Shown here: positions 34,985 through 43,762 of the stretch, one piece after another
Layout: every line of letters starts with the position of its first letter
Numbering within the stretch: the stretch's first letter is position 1
NCBI RefSeq assembly: GCF_004346195.1
Contig: NZ_SMAK01000005.1
Span: 237,623 to 301,622 of the forward strand
From: Tepidamorphus gemmatus
GTDB taxonomy: Bacteria; Pseudomonadota; Alphaproteobacteria; Rhizobiales; Tepidamorphaceae
Reading direction: 5' to 3'
DNA length: 64,000 bases
Position numbers and translations under genes: made by a program
Notes under the pieces: generated by a model
The model's input: only the letters and a program-made list of their open reading frames with translations
The model's database searches: none
What the model was told of the DNA's origin: nothing

Positions 34985-36006
34985 CCGCGTGCTCCCCTGA
35001 TCCGGCTGCCGTCCGCGCCGAAATACAACGCGCCCACAGCCTCCACCCCCACCGTGTCGCCGACCGCCAGATCAGTGTCGGGATCGGCGAGAACTGTCAG
35101 GCGCCGCCCTCCGATCTCGACGTGCAGATGATTCTGGTCGCCCAGATGCTCGATCCAGGCAACCGTGCCGCACGCCCCGCCGTTCGGCTTCGCGGTGATC
35201 CGCAGATGCTCGGTGCGTAGCCCGAGCGTGACCGCGCCGGCCGGCGCGCCGGCGTCCGGGATCAGGCCCGCGGGAACCAGGTTTATGGACGGCTGCCCGA
35301 GCCGGGTCGCGACATAGATGTCGTCGGGATCGGTGTAGATGGCGTGCGGACTGCCGATCTGGATCAGCCGCCCCTCGCGCATCACGCCAATCCGGTCGGC
35401 CATCGTCATCGCCTCGACCTGGTCGTGCGTGACATAGAGGATCGTCGCGCCGAGTTCCTTCTTGATGCGCTTGAGCTCCAGGCGCATTTCCGAGCGCAGC
35501 TTGGCATCGAGCGAGGACAACGGCTCGTCCATCAGGTAGACGCGCGGCTCGCGCACCAATGCCCGACCTATCGCGACACGCTGCATCTCGCCGCCGGACA
35601 GCCGGGTCGCCTTGTTGCCGAGCTTCGAGGAGATCCGCAGCATCGACGCCACCGCCTCGACACGGGCCCGGATCGCCGCCTCGCTCTGCCGCCGCGCCGG
35701 CGAGCGCAGCGGGAAGGCGAGGTTGTCGTAGACGGTCATGTGCGGGTAGAGCGAATACTGCTGGAAGACGAAGGTGACGTCGCGCGAGGCCGGGTCGGCC
35801 CGGGTCACATCCTCGCCGCCGATCAGGATGCGTCCCTGATCCGCCTGCTCGAGGCCCGCGACGAGGCGGAGCGTCGTCGTCTTCCCGGCTCCGGTTGGTC
35901 CGAGCAGGACGACGAATTCTCCGTCGGCCACCGTCAGGCTCAGGCCCTCGACGGCGGTCGTCGCGCCGAAGCGCTTCGAGACATCCTCGAGGCGAACCTC
36001 AGCCAT
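34981..36006 (-). CDS. Polyol ABC importer ATPase (MalK/UgpC type), second copy
   Basis: A 341-residue ATPase with Walker A GPTGAGKTTT, signature LSGGEMQRVAIGRAL, Walker B VYLMDEPLSSLD, H-loop YVTHDQVEAM, and a C-terminal TOBE/MalK regulatory domain. The sugar/glycerol-type subfamily (CUT1) fits the two permeases and binding protein of the same operon. It overlaps the other ATPase gene by 8 nt and dhaL by 4 nt, so uptake and phosphorylation are encoded in one transcript. Confidence 0.85.
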   Translation of the reverse strand: MAEVRLEDVSKRFGATTAVEGLSLTVADGEFVVLLGPTGAGKTTTLRLVAGLEQADQGRILIGGEDVTRADPASRDVTFVFQQYSLYPHMTVYDNLAFPLRSPARRQSEAAIRARVEAVASMLRISSKLGNKATRLSGGEMQRVAIGRALVREPRVYLMDEPLSSLDAKLRSEMRLELKRIKKELGATILYVTHDQVEAMTMADRIGVMREGRLIQIGSPHAIYTDPDDIYVATRLGQPSINLVPAGLIPDAGAPAGAVTLGLRTEHLRITAKPNGGACGTVAWIEHLGDQNHLHVEIGGRRLTVLADPDTDLAVGDTVGVEAVGALYFGADGSRIRGARG

Positions 36007-37096
36007 GACCCGCGCCTTCGGTCAGATCGGTACGGATCGCACGGCCGGACGCCGCCACGAACAGCGACAGCCGCCGGGTCGAAAAGGCGAGTCCGACCGT
36101 CTCGCCGGCCTCCGCCCGCCGGTCGGCAGCGATCCGCGCCTTCACCTCGCCGTGCTCGGTCGCCACGGTGACGATCTGGGTGGTTCCCATGTAGTCGCTG
36201 TCGATCACCCGGCCACGCAGCGGCGAGGCGTCATCGAGGCGGATATGCTCCGGCCGAACACCGAGCACCAGGTCGGCATCGGCCAGGTCTTCGTGGACGG
36301 CTGGCACCGCGATGGCCGCGCCATTGATCCGCACCTCGCGGCTGCCCCGCGCGAGACTGCTGCGGAAGGTGAGAAAGTTCATCGGCGGCGAGCCTATGAA
36401 GTCGGCGACATACATGCTCGACGGCCGGTCGTAGATCTCCTGCGGCGTACCGTACTGCTCAATTACTCCGTGGTTCATCACCGCGATCCTGTCGGCCATC
36501 GCCATCGCCTCGAGCTGATCGTGCGTGACATAGACCGTCGTTGCCCCGGTCCGGTTGTGAAGCTGGCGCAGTTCATGGTACATCAGCTCGCGAAACTCGG
36601 CGTCCAGCGTGCCGAGCGGTTCGTCCATCAGGAACGCCTTCGGCCGGCGCACGATGGCGCGCCCCAGCGCGACGCGCTGCCGGTCGCCACCGGCAAGCCC
36701 CGAGACCGGCCGGTCGAGCAGATGATCGATCCGCAGCAGCCGCGCCGTCTCCTCGACGCGCGCCCGCACCTCGGCCCTCGGCACCCCCTGGCAGGACAGC
36801 GGGAAACCGATGTTCCTGCGCACATTCATGTGCGGGTAGAGCGCAAACAGCTGGAACACGAAGGCGATGTCGCGCTGGCTGGCCCTGAGGAAGGTGACGT
36901 CCTCGCCGCCGAGCAGGATGCGCCCCGCGGTCGGCAGTTCGAGCCCGGCGATCATCCGGAGCGTCGTGGTCTTGCCGCAGCCCGACGGACCGAGCATGAC
37001 GAAGAACTCGCCGTCGGCAATGGTGAGCGTCGAGTCCCGGACGGCGACGAACTCACCGAACGCCTTGCGCAGGTTCTCGAGGCGGATCTCGGCCAT
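35999..37096 (-). CDS. Polyol ABC importer ATPase (MalK/UgpC type), first copy
   Basis: A 365-residue partner of the neighbouring ATPase. Walker A GPSGCGKTTT and the Walker B region AFLMDEPLGTLDAEF are intact, but the signature reads LAGGDRQRVALGRAI (Ala and Asp in place of Ser and Gln of LSGGQ). The two products would therefore form a heterodimer with one standard and one altered composite site. It lies 7 nt from the small membrane protein gene upstream. Confidence 0.85.
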   Translation of the reverse strand: MAEIRLENLRKAFGEFVAVRDSTLTIADGEFFVMLGPSGCGKTTTLRMIAGLELPTAGRILLGGEDVTFLRASQRDIAFVFQLFALYPHMNVRRNIGFPLSCQGVPRAEVRARVEETARLLRIDHLLDRPVSGLAGGDRQRVALGRAIVRRPKAFLMDEPLGTLDAEFRELMYHELRQLHNRTGATTVYVTHDQLEAMAMADRIAVMNHGVIEQYGTPQEIYDRPSSMYVADFIGSPPMNFLTFRSSLARGSREVRINGAAIAVPAVHEDLADADLVLGVRPEHIRLDDASPLRGRVIDSDYMGTTQIVTVATEHGEVKARIAADRRAEAGETVGLAFSTRRLSLFVAASGRAIRTDLTEGAGHG

Positions 37097-37103
37097 GGCG
37101 CGT

Positions 37104-37334
37104 TCAGTCCGGAAAGTGGCTGACGATCACGAACAGCACCGTGCCTGTCAGGATCGTCACGAAGGAATAGGTATAAAGGACGATGGCGAATGGCTGCATC
37201 AGCATCACTACGCCGACGAAGATGATCAGCGTCGCCAAGGTCTCCCACGGCCCACGGCGGAACCGTCGGAAGCGCCTCAGAAGACTCTCCTTCGCAGGCG
37301 GCGCAGGACGTGTCTGAGGGCCGATCGCACTCAT
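37104..37334 (-). CDS. Small two-helix membrane protein of the ABC operon
   Basis: A 76-residue protein with a basic N-terminus (LLRRFRRFRRGPWE) and two hydrophobic stretches (TLATLIIFVGVVMLMQPFAI and YTYSFVTILTGTVLFVIVSH). It sits between the permease and ATPase genes. Rhizobial glycerol importers (glpSTPQUV) also carry a small membrane protein of unknown function. Role in transporter assembly or coupling is inferred from position only. Confidence 0.6.
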   Translation of the reverse strand: MSAIGPQTRPAPPAKESLLRRFRRFRRGPWETLATLIIFVGVVMLMQPFAIVLYTYSFVTILTGTVLFVIVSHFPD

Positions 37335-37437
37335 CCGCCGTTCCTCCGGTTCAAGCGCATCATACCGGTCGCAGCGTCAGCGCAGAGCCAGAATGACGGG
37401 AGGGGATTGGCGACCGCTGGTTTCATGGCGAACGGGC

Positions 37438-38385
37438 TCATTTCCTGACTGCCCCGAAGGTGATGCCGCGCAGGAGATGTTTCCTGAGCAGGATGGTGAA
37501 CACGACGATCGGGATCAGGAACAGCGTCGCCCCCGCCGCCACCGCCGGCCAGTCGAGGCCGCCCTCGCCGATGATGGTCGGGATGAAGGGCGGCGCGGTC
37601 TGGGCCGTACCTGAGGTCAGCAGCAGCGCGAAGGCATATTCGTTCCAGGCGAAGATCAGGCAGAAGATCGCCGTCGCGGCGATGCCGGTCGCGGCCTGCG
37701 GAAGCACCACCTTCACGAAGGCCTGCAGCCGCGTGTAGCCGTCGATCAGCGCGGCCTCCTCGTACTCGCGCGGGATCTCGTCAATGAATCCCTTCAGCAG
37801 CCAGACGGCGAGCGACACGTTGACCGCCGTGTAGAGCAGGATCATGCCGAGATGCGTGTCGGACAGTCCGACCGCCCGATACATCAGGAAGATCGGGATG
37901 GCGACGGCGATCGGCGGCATCATCCGGGTCGAGAGGATGAAGAACATGAGGTCGTCCTTCAGCGGCACCCTGAAGCGCGAGAAGGCGTAGGCGGCGAGCG
38001 TGCCGAGAAAGACAGAGAGGAAGGTCGAGCCGAACCCGATGATCACCGAGTTCATGAACCGCTCGCCGAACTTCGACGGCCCGGCGATGACCATCTGCCG
38101 CGACCGCACCAGTTCATCCCACCACGTCTGCGGCGGCGGTAGCTGCTGCATGTACTCCGGCGTCTGACGCGTGCGCGTCGTGAACAGGTTGACATAGCCC
38201 TCGAGCGAGGGTTCGAACAGCAGCTTCGGCGGATAGGAGATCGAGTCCGGCGGCGTCTTGAAGCCGGTCATGAAGATCCACAGCATCGGCACGATGGTGA
38301 TGATCGCGTAGATGACGACCACCGTGCCGGCAAGGATCCGCACCCAGCGCGAGGGCTCGACGACGGAATGGGCGGCGCTACTCAT
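37438..38385 (-). CDS. Polyol ABC importer permease (MalG type)
   Basis: A 315-residue inner-membrane permease with six helices and the EAA loop EYEEAALIDGYTRLQAFVKV facing the ATPases. The large periplasmic insert around residues 60-100 is richer in Pro and Gln than usual. The ATG at 38385 overlaps the stop of the first permease (ATGA), which sets the start. Confidence 0.85.
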   Translation of the reverse strand: MSSAAHSVVEPSRWVRILAGTVVVIYAIITIVPMLWIFMTGFKTPPDSISYPPKLLFEPSLEGYVNLFTTRTRQTPEYMQQLPPPQTWWDELVRSRQMVIAGPSKFGERFMNSVIIGFGSTFLSVFLGTLAAYAFSRFRVPLKDDLMFFILSTRMMPPIAVAIPIFLMYRAVGLSDTHLGMILLYTAVNVSLAVWLLKGFIDEIPREYEEAALIDGYTRLQAFVKVVLPQAATGIAATAIFCLIFAWNEYAFALLLTSGTAQTAPPFIPTIIGEGGLDWPAVAAGATLFLIPIVVFTILLRKHLLRGITFGAVRK

Positions 38386-39347
38386 CGGTTCTTCACCGCG
38401 TTGAGGGCCTTGACGTAGATGTTGGCAGCGCCGAACACCGTGACGAACAGGATGATGGCGAAGGCCGAGGAATAGCCGGTCCGCCACTTCTCGAAGGCCT
38501 CGCGCTTCAGGTTGATCGAGGCGAGTTCGGTCACCGAGCCAGGGCCGCCCGACGTGAGTTCGACCACCAGATCGAACATCTTGAAGTTCTCGATGGCCCG
38601 GAACAGCACCGCCAGCATCAGGAACGGCAGCACCATCGGTACGGTGATCGACCAGAACTGCCGCCAGGGACTGGCGCGGTCGACCTCGGCGGCCTCGTAG
38701 AGATAGTCGGGGATCGACCTCAGGCCGGCGAGGCAGATCAGCATGATGTAGGGGGTCCACATCCAGGTGTCGACGATCACGATGGCCCAGGGGGCAAGGT
38801 TGACGTCGCCGATCATCTGGAAGGAGGAGGGCGGGATGCCGGTGAAGAATGACACCACGTAATTGAACAGGCCGATCTGTGGCTGATAGAGGAAGGTCCA
38901 GAAATTGCCGACAACTGCCGGCGACAGCATCATCGGCAGGAGGATCACGGTGGTCCAGAAGCCGTGGCCCCGGAACTGCCTGTTGATCAGCCAGGCGAGC
39001 GCGAAGCCGAGCACCGTCTGGATCGCCATCGTCCAGCACAGGAAGCGGGCAGTCACCTGCAGCGTATGCCAGACGTCGGGGTTCGACAGCACCCGCTGAT
39101 AGTTCTGCAGACCGATGAACTCGGTTTCAAGCGTCGGCCGGTTGGCGCGATAGTTCGTGAAGGACAGCCAGATCGTCCAGATCAACGGGAAGATGTTGAT
39201 CGCCAGCAGCAACAGGATCGTCGGTGTGATGAACAGCCAGGCGATGCCGCGGTCGGACAGGCCGCGCAGCCGACGGGCGACCGGAACCGGCGTCGCCCGC
39301 GCCGCGCGGGCCGCAATCCGGTCGAGTGCTGACGTCGTCTCTGCCAT
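38382..39347 (-). CDS. Polyol ABC importer permease (MalF type)
   Basis: A 321-residue six-helix permease with the EAA loop YLYEAAEVDRASPWRQFWSI. It follows the binding-protein gene by 83 bp, in which a GC-rich hairpin is found, and overlaps the second permease. Confidence 0.85.
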   Translation of the reverse strand: MAETTSALDRIAARAARATPVPVARRLRGLSDRGIAWLFITPTILLLLAINIFPLIWTIWLSFTNYRANRPTLETEFIGLQNYQRVLSNPDVWHTLQVTARFLCWTMAIQTVLGFALAWLINRQFRGHGFWTTVILLPMMLSPAVVGNFWTFLYQPQIGLFNYVVSFFTGIPPSSFQMIGDVNLAPWAIVIVDTWMWTPYIMLICLAGLRSIPDYLYEAAEVDRASPWRQFWSITVPMVLPFLMLAVLFRAIENFKMFDLVVELTSGGPGSVTELASINLKREAFEKWRTGYSSAFAIILFVTVFGAANIYVKALNAVKNR

Positions 39348-39392
39348 GGTGGCTACCTGCTGCTGATGGTCCTCGAGCCCTGGAAAGCCCGA

Positions 39393-39413
39393 CCCCGACC
39401 AGCGCGGCCGGGG
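39393..39413 (-). terminator. Hairpin between binding-protein and permease genes
   Basis: CCCCGACC (39393-39400) pairs with GGCCGGGG (39406-39413) around a 5-nt loop with one mismatch. There is no T-run, so this is more likely an RNA-stabilising or attenuating stem that raises binding-protein expression over the permeases, as is common in ABC import operons, than a full terminator. Confidence 0.4.
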
Positions 39414-39430
39414 CCGGCAGGCGGGGAGGG

Positions 39431-40762
39431 TCAGAGCTTGCCTTCGTCCTCGAACACCTCGGTCCAGTCGCGGATCAGCGCATCGAGCGCCTCCTTTGCG
39501 GTGCCGACATCCGCGACCACATAGTCATGCAGCCGCTTCTGCATGGCCAGCAGCAGCTCGGCGTAGGCCGGCTCCTGCCAGAAGTCCATCACGTTATCCA
39601 TTGCCAGCAGGAAATCCGAGGCAAACGGCTGGCTGTCCGGGAAGGACGGATCATTCAGTACTGCCAGGTGGCAGGAATAGCCGCCGAGCGACCACCACTT
39701 CTTCTGCACGTCCGGCTGGGCGAACCATTTGATGTATTCGAGCGCCTTATCCTGCTTGGAGGAATAGGACACGACCGAAATGCCCTGACCGCCCAGCGTC
39801 GAGGCCTCGACGAGCTGGCCGGGATTGACGAAGAACCCGATCTTGTCACCGCCAACCACCGGATCCTTGTACAGTCCGGGGAAGAAGGCGAACCAGTTCA
39901 TCGCCATCGCCACCTGGCCCGACTTGAAGGCATCCAGGCTCTCCTGCATGTAGGAGTCGGTATAGCCTGGCGGTGTGCAGCACTTGTAGAGCTCCTTGTA
40001 GAACTCCAGCCCCGCCACCGCCTCGGGCGAGTTGACCGCCCCCTCCATGTCGTACTTGCCCGGCGTCTTCTCGTACTTGAAGCCGAACGGATAGAGTGCG
40101 CTGGTGGCGCCCATGGTAATGCCTTCCGAGCCGCGCTCGGTGAAGATCGACACCCCATAGACCGTCTTGCCGTCGATCTCGCGACCCTGGAAGAACTCCG
40201 CGACTTCCTTGAGTTCCGTCCAGGTCTTCGGCGGCGCGAGGTCGCGGCCGTGCTTCGCCTTGAACTCGGCCTGCAGCTCGGGCCTGGAGAACCAGTCCTT
40301 GCGGTAGAACCAGCCATTGGCGTCGCCCATCGCCGGCAGCGCGTAATAGTTTGGCTCGCCCTTCGGCCAGGTCGAATAGGCGTAGACGGTCGCCGGCGCG
40401 AAATCGTCCATCGAGATGCCGGCCTTCTCGAAGAAGTCGTTCAGCTTGACGTAGTGGCCGTTCTCGGCACCGCCGCCGATCCACTGGCTGTCGCCGATCA
40501 TCAGGTCGCACAGCTTGCCGCCGGAATTCAGCTCGTTGAGCATCCGGTCAGCGAAGTTGGGCCACGGCACGAATTCGAACTTCATGCCGATACCGGTCTG
40601 CGCGGTGAAGTCCTTGGAGAGTTCCACGAGTGCGTTGGCGGGATCCCAGGCCGCCCAGCACAGCGTCAGCTCCTCGGCATCGGCCCTGCCGGGTACGAGT
40701 GCGCCGCCGGCGATGACCGCGAGGGCCGCGGCGCCGAGGGCGTGTCTGCGAAGGTACGTCAT
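39431..40762 (-). CDS. Polyol/sugar ABC importer substrate-binding protein
   Basis: A 443-residue periplasmic binding protein of the SBP_bac_1 family. It has a Sec signal peptide (AALAVIAGGALVPGRADA), an N-terminal lobe with LTLCWAAWDPANALVELSKD and LCDLMIGDSQWIGGG, and many Trp/Tyr residues suited to stacking on polyols. First gene of the operon that continues through dhaK. With dihydroxyacetone kinase downstream, the imported compound is probably a polyol oxidised to dihydroxyacetone, or dihydroxyacetone itself. Confidence 0.85.
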   Translation of the reverse strand: MTYLRRHALGAAALAVIAGGALVPGRADAEELTLCWAAWDPANALVELSKDFTAQTGIGMKFEFVPWPNFADRMLNELNSGGKLCDLMIGDSQWIGGGAENGHYVKLNDFFEKAGISMDDFAPATVYAYSTWPKGEPNYYALPAMGDANGWFYRKDWFSRPELQAEFKAKHGRDLAPPKTWTELKEVAEFFQGREIDGKTVYGVSIFTERGSEGITMGATSALYPFGFKYEKTPGKYDMEGAVNSPEAVAGLEFYKELYKCCTPPGYTDSYMQESLDAFKSGQVAMAMNWFAFFPGLYKDPVVGGDKIGFFVNPGQLVEASTLGGQGISVVSYSSKQDKALEYIKWFAQPDVQKKWWSLGGYSCHLAVLNDPSFPDSQPFASDFLLAMDNVMDFWQEPAYAELLLAMQKRLHDYVVADVGTAKEALDALIRDWTEVFEDEGKL

Positions 40763-41090
40763 CTGCGAGTCCTCCCTTGCGAGTCCCGCGCCGGGCGGCC
40801 CGGGCGAGCCGGCGTCCGCAGCGCGTCACGAGCCGCCTGCCGCGGATCGTGTCCTGTCGCCGGCGCGATCCGGCGTGTTTAGTTTTCATGTTTAGTAGAA
40901 CGAAGACACTAAACTTCGCAACAGAAACTTGTGCTGCACCGCAGTACAGACACGGCAGGGCCTGCTGCGCCGCGGAACAGCGCGCGCCGGATGCCAGATG
41001 CGATGTTCAGTGAAATCCGCTGCCTGACCGAGCAGGCTGCCTGTCCGCCGGCTGGCGACCGGTTCCCGGTGGCGGAGCGGTTGGCCTCCG
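40763..41090. other. Intergenic region upstream of the polyol ABC operon
   Basis: 328 bp without a gene. The A+T-rich patch at 40873-40930 holds the promoter and operator candidate described separately; the rest (40763-40870 and 40931-41090) shows no recognisable element. Confidence 0.5.
40877..40922 (-). promoter_or_regulatory. Promoter and repeat operator for the polyol/Dha operon
   Basis: GTTTAGT occurs at 40877-40883 and 40890-40896 and its complement ACTAAAC at 40908-40914, giving a direct repeat (13-bp period) plus a hyphenated palindrome GTTTAGT-N11-ACTAAAC. On the minus strand TTGCGA and TACTAA are spaced 18 bp apart, a plausible -35/-10 pair lying inside the repeats. This is the layout of a repressor-controlled sugar operon. 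The regulator is not identified; the HTH protein at 31590-32012 and the DeoR protein at 54284-55069 are candidates. Confidence 0.5.
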
Positions 41091-42263
41091 TCAGATCGGT
41101 ACCCACCGGCCCTTGGCGCGGCTCGACCTGAGGCAGGCCTCGATGAAGGCAACGCCGCGTGCGCCGTCCTCGATGCCTGGAAAGAGCACCGCCGGATCGA
41201 CCGCCTTGCCGGCGCGGCGGGCGCGGATCGCCCGGGCGACCTCGGCGTAGATGTTGGCGAAGGCCTCTAGGAAGCCCTCGGGATGGCCAGCCGGAATCCG
41301 CGTGATGCGCTGCGCCGCCGCGCCCGCCCCGGCGCCGCCGCGGCTGATGAGCCGCTTCGGCTCGCCGTAGCGCGTGACCCACAGCCGGTTCGGGTCCTCC
41401 TGCGACCATTCGAGGCCGCCGCGTGCGCCGTACACCCTGAGCTTCAGTCCGTTCTCGTTGCCCGGCGCAACCTGGCTCGCCCACAGCATGCCCCGCGCAC
41501 CGCCTGCGAAGCGCAGCATCACCTGGGCATTGTCGTCGACCCGGCGGCCCTCGACAAAGGCGGCAAGGTCGGCCGACAGCTCGACCGGTTCGAGCCCGGT
41601 GACGAATGTGGCAAGCTGGAAGGCATGGGTACCGATGTCGCCGATCGCGCCCGCGCCGCCCGACCGAGCGGGATCCATGCGCCATTCGGCCTGCTTCTGG
41701 CCCGACGCCTCGATCGGTTCGGTCAGCCAGTCCTGCAGGTATTCGACCTGCACCACCCGTATCGCGCCGATCTCGCCGGCGGCCACCATCTCGCGGGCCT
41801 GGCGCACCATCGGATATCCGGAATAATTGTATGTGCAAGCAAACAGCGCGCCGGAGACTTCCACCAGCTTGCGGAGCGCCCGCGCCTCGCGCGACGAGGC
41901 GACCATCGGCTTGTCGCAGATGACGTGGATGCCGGCCTTCAGAAACGCCTTGGCGACGGGAAAGTGCATGTGGTTCGGCGTGACGATCGTCACCGCCTCG
42001 ATGCCGTCCTTCAGCCGCCGCTCCCGCCTGGCCATCACCCGGAAGTCGGCATAGGTGCGGGCCGGATCGAGACCGAGGGCGGCACCCGACGCCTTCGCCC
42101 GTTCCGGATCCGACGACAGCGCGCCGGCGATCAGCCGGTACTCCCCGTCGAGACGGGCCGCGTATCGGTGCACCGTCCCGATGAACGCCCCTTCCCCGCC
42201 GCCGACCATGCCGAGGCGGATGGGGGCTGTATTGTAGTCAATGGGCTGACCCATGTCCGTCAT
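41091..42263 (-). CDS. Gfo/Idh/MocA-family oxidoreductase
   Basis: A 390-residue NAD(P)-dependent sugar or polyol dehydrogenase. The Rossmann motif is GMVGGGEGAFIG, the family Lys-Pro is in HVICDKPMVASS, and the catalytic GDIGTHAFQLA segment with His is near residue 215. It follows a small hypothetical gene with a 4-nt overlap and the sugar epimerase before that, forming a three-gene unit likely to process the compound imported by the adjacent ABC system. Confidence 0.85.
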   Translation of the reverse strand: MTDMGQPIDYNTAPIRLGMVGGGEGAFIGTVHRYAARLDGEYRLIAGALSSDPERAKASGAALGLDPARTYADFRVMARRERRLKDGIEAVTIVTPNHMHFPVAKAFLKAGIHVICDKPMVASSREARALRKLVEVSGALFACTYNYSGYPMVRQAREMVAAGEIGAIRVVQVEYLQDWLTEPIEASGQKQAEWRMDPARSGGAGAIGDIGTHAFQLATFVTGLEPVELSADLAAFVEGRRVDDNAQVMLRFAGGARGMLWASQVAPGNENGLKLRVYGARGGLEWSQEDPNRLWVTRYGEPKRLISRGGAGAGAAAQRITRIPAGHPEGFLEAFANIYAEVARAIRARRAGKAVDPAVLFPGIEDGARGVAFIEACLRSSRAKGRWVPI

Positions 42264-42499
42264 GCAAACATTAAGTCGTCAAGGTGTATCACGATATTGT
42301 CGTATATGATCGCGGACCCAGGATTCATTCGTATCCCCCACCCTCTATTCCTGCAGAGGAACGCTGCCGCGTCTTCGATGGAATCGAACTCTCGTGCGGT
42401 AGAGGCTCTATTGGATGACGGTGGAAAACATTTGTACACCTTGCCCGACAGCTTGTAGGCGGCTCTTTCAACACCATTGGTGATGGCCCTTATCTGCAT
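42260..42499 (-). CDS. Small conserved-looking hypothetical protein
   Basis: A 79-residue protein beginning MQIRAITNGVERAAYKLSGK, with the motif FDSIEDAAAFLCRNRGWGIR and MNPGSAIIYDNIVI. GGAG lies 8 bases before the ATG, 15 nt separate it from the epimerase stop, and its stop overlaps the MocA-type start (ATGA). The stretch is distinctly A+T-richer than everything around it, suggesting recent acquisition or weaker codon adaptation. I do not recognise a function. It may be a small regulator or an unrelated insertion that has become translationally coupled. Confidence 0.55.
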   Translation of the reverse strand: MQIRAITNGVERAAYKLSGKVYKCFPPSSNRASTAREFDSIEDAAAFLCRNRGWGIRMNPGSAIIYDNIVIHLDDLMFA

Positions 42500-42514
42500 C
42501 GACGCTACTCCATC

Positions 42515-43573
42515 CTACCCGATCCCCAGCATCCGCCGGTTGGCGGCTTCGTCCGCCCCCGACCCGGCGAAATCGTCGAACGCCTTGTCCGTCACCCGGA
42601 TGATGTGGTCGCGGATGAACGGCGCGCCCTCCGCCGCCCCATCCTCGGGCGCCTTCAGGCAGCATTCCCATTCCAGCACAGCCCAGGAGTCGTAGTCGTG
42701 GGCGGCAAGTCGGGAGAAGATGCCGCTGAAGTCGATCTGACCATCGCCGGGCGAACGGAACCGGCCGGCGCGCCTGATCCAGGGCTGATAGCCCGAATGG
42801 ACGCCCTGCCGGCCGTCCGGGTTGAACTCGGCGTCCTTGACGTGAAACGCCCCGATCCGATCGTGATAGATGTCGATGAAGGCGAGGTAGTCGAGCTGCA
42901 TCAGCAGGAGATGCGACGGGTCGTAGTTGATGCGGCAGCGCGGATGATTGTCGACGGCCTCGAGGAACATCTCGAAGCTCGCCCCGTCGAAGAGGTCCTC
43001 GCCCGGGTGGATCTCGTAGCAGATGTCGACGCCCTGCGCGTCGAAGGCATCGAGGATCGGCCGCCAGCGCCGGGCGAGCTCGGCAAATCCCGTCTCGACG
43101 AGCCCCGCCGGCCGCTGCGGCCACGGATAGACATAGGGCCACAGCAGCGCGCCCGAAAACGTGACATGGGTATCGAGCCCGAGATTGCGGGAGGCTTTGG
43201 CGGCCATCAGCAGCTGCTCGATCGCCCACTGCGTGCGCGCCTGCGGATTGCCCCGCACATGCGGGGCGGCGAAGCCGTCGAACACCTCGTCGTAGGCCGG
43301 GTGGACCGCGACGAGCTGGCCCTGCAGATGGGTCGACAGTTCGGTGATGCGCACGCCCGCCTCGGCGCAGATGCCGGTGACCTCGTCGCAATAGGCATGC
43401 GATTCCGCCGCCTTGGTCAGATCGAACAGCCGCGCGTCCCATGTCGGGATCTGCACGCCCTCATAGCCGAGTTCCGCCGCCCAGCGGGTGATCGCGGCGA
43501 GCGAGTTGAACGGCGGCTTGTCGCCGGCGAACTGGGCGAGGAAAATCCCCGGCCCCTTCATGGTCTTCGCCAT
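42515..43573 (-). CDS. Sugar phosphate isomerase/epimerase (TIM barrel, IolE-like)
   Basis: A 352-residue xylose-isomerase-like TIM barrel. Metal-binding residues are visible in CYEIHPGED, INYDPSHLLLMQLDY and GAFHVKDAEFNPDG, with the closing Glu in WAVLEWECCL. Substrates in this family are keto-sugars or inosose. A GGGAGA site precedes the ATG. It is transcribed divergently from the dehydratase cluster and lies at the head of the epimerase-MocA unit. Confidence 0.8.
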   Translation of the reverse strand: MAKTMKGPGIFLAQFAGDKPPFNSLAAITRWAAELGYEGVQIPTWDARLFDLTKAAESHAYCDEVTGICAEAGVRITELSTHLQGQLVAVHPAYDEVFDGFAAPHVRGNPQARTQWAIEQLLMAAKASRNLGLDTHVTFSGALLWPYVYPWPQRPAGLVETGFAELARRWRPILDAFDAQGVDICYEIHPGEDLFDGASFEMFLEAVDNHPRCRINYDPSHLLLMQLDYLAFIDIYHDRIGAFHVKDAEFNPDGRQGVHSGYQPWIRRAGRFRSPGDGQIDFSGIFSRLAAHDYDSWAVLEWECCLKAPEDGAAEGAPFIRDHIIRVTDKAFDDFAGSGADEAANRRMLGIG

Positions 43574-43727
43574 GCACGTCTCCCTGACGGTTCACGCGTC
43601 GAGAAGACCGCAAGCCGCAGGCAATGTCATCCCCGATATTCCGCGCCGCGCCGCGATGCGCTTATAGTCGCCGGCGGTCTTCGAAGGGAGGGGGAGCGGC
43701 ATGACTCGACGTTCGCAATCGGCCAGA

Positions 43728-43747
43728 CGTCCGGGAGTGACCGGACG
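43728..43747 (+). promoter_or_regulatory. Inverted repeat in the leader of the dehydratase cluster
   Basis: CGTCCGG (43728-43734) and CCGGACG (43741-43747) form a perfect 7-bp repeat with a 6-nt centre, ending 3 nt before the GGAG ribosome site at 43751 and about 15 nt before the ATG. It could be an operator half-site pair or an mRNA hairpin affecting translation. Confidence 0.35.
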
Positions 43748-43762
43748 CCCGGAGCACGGTCG

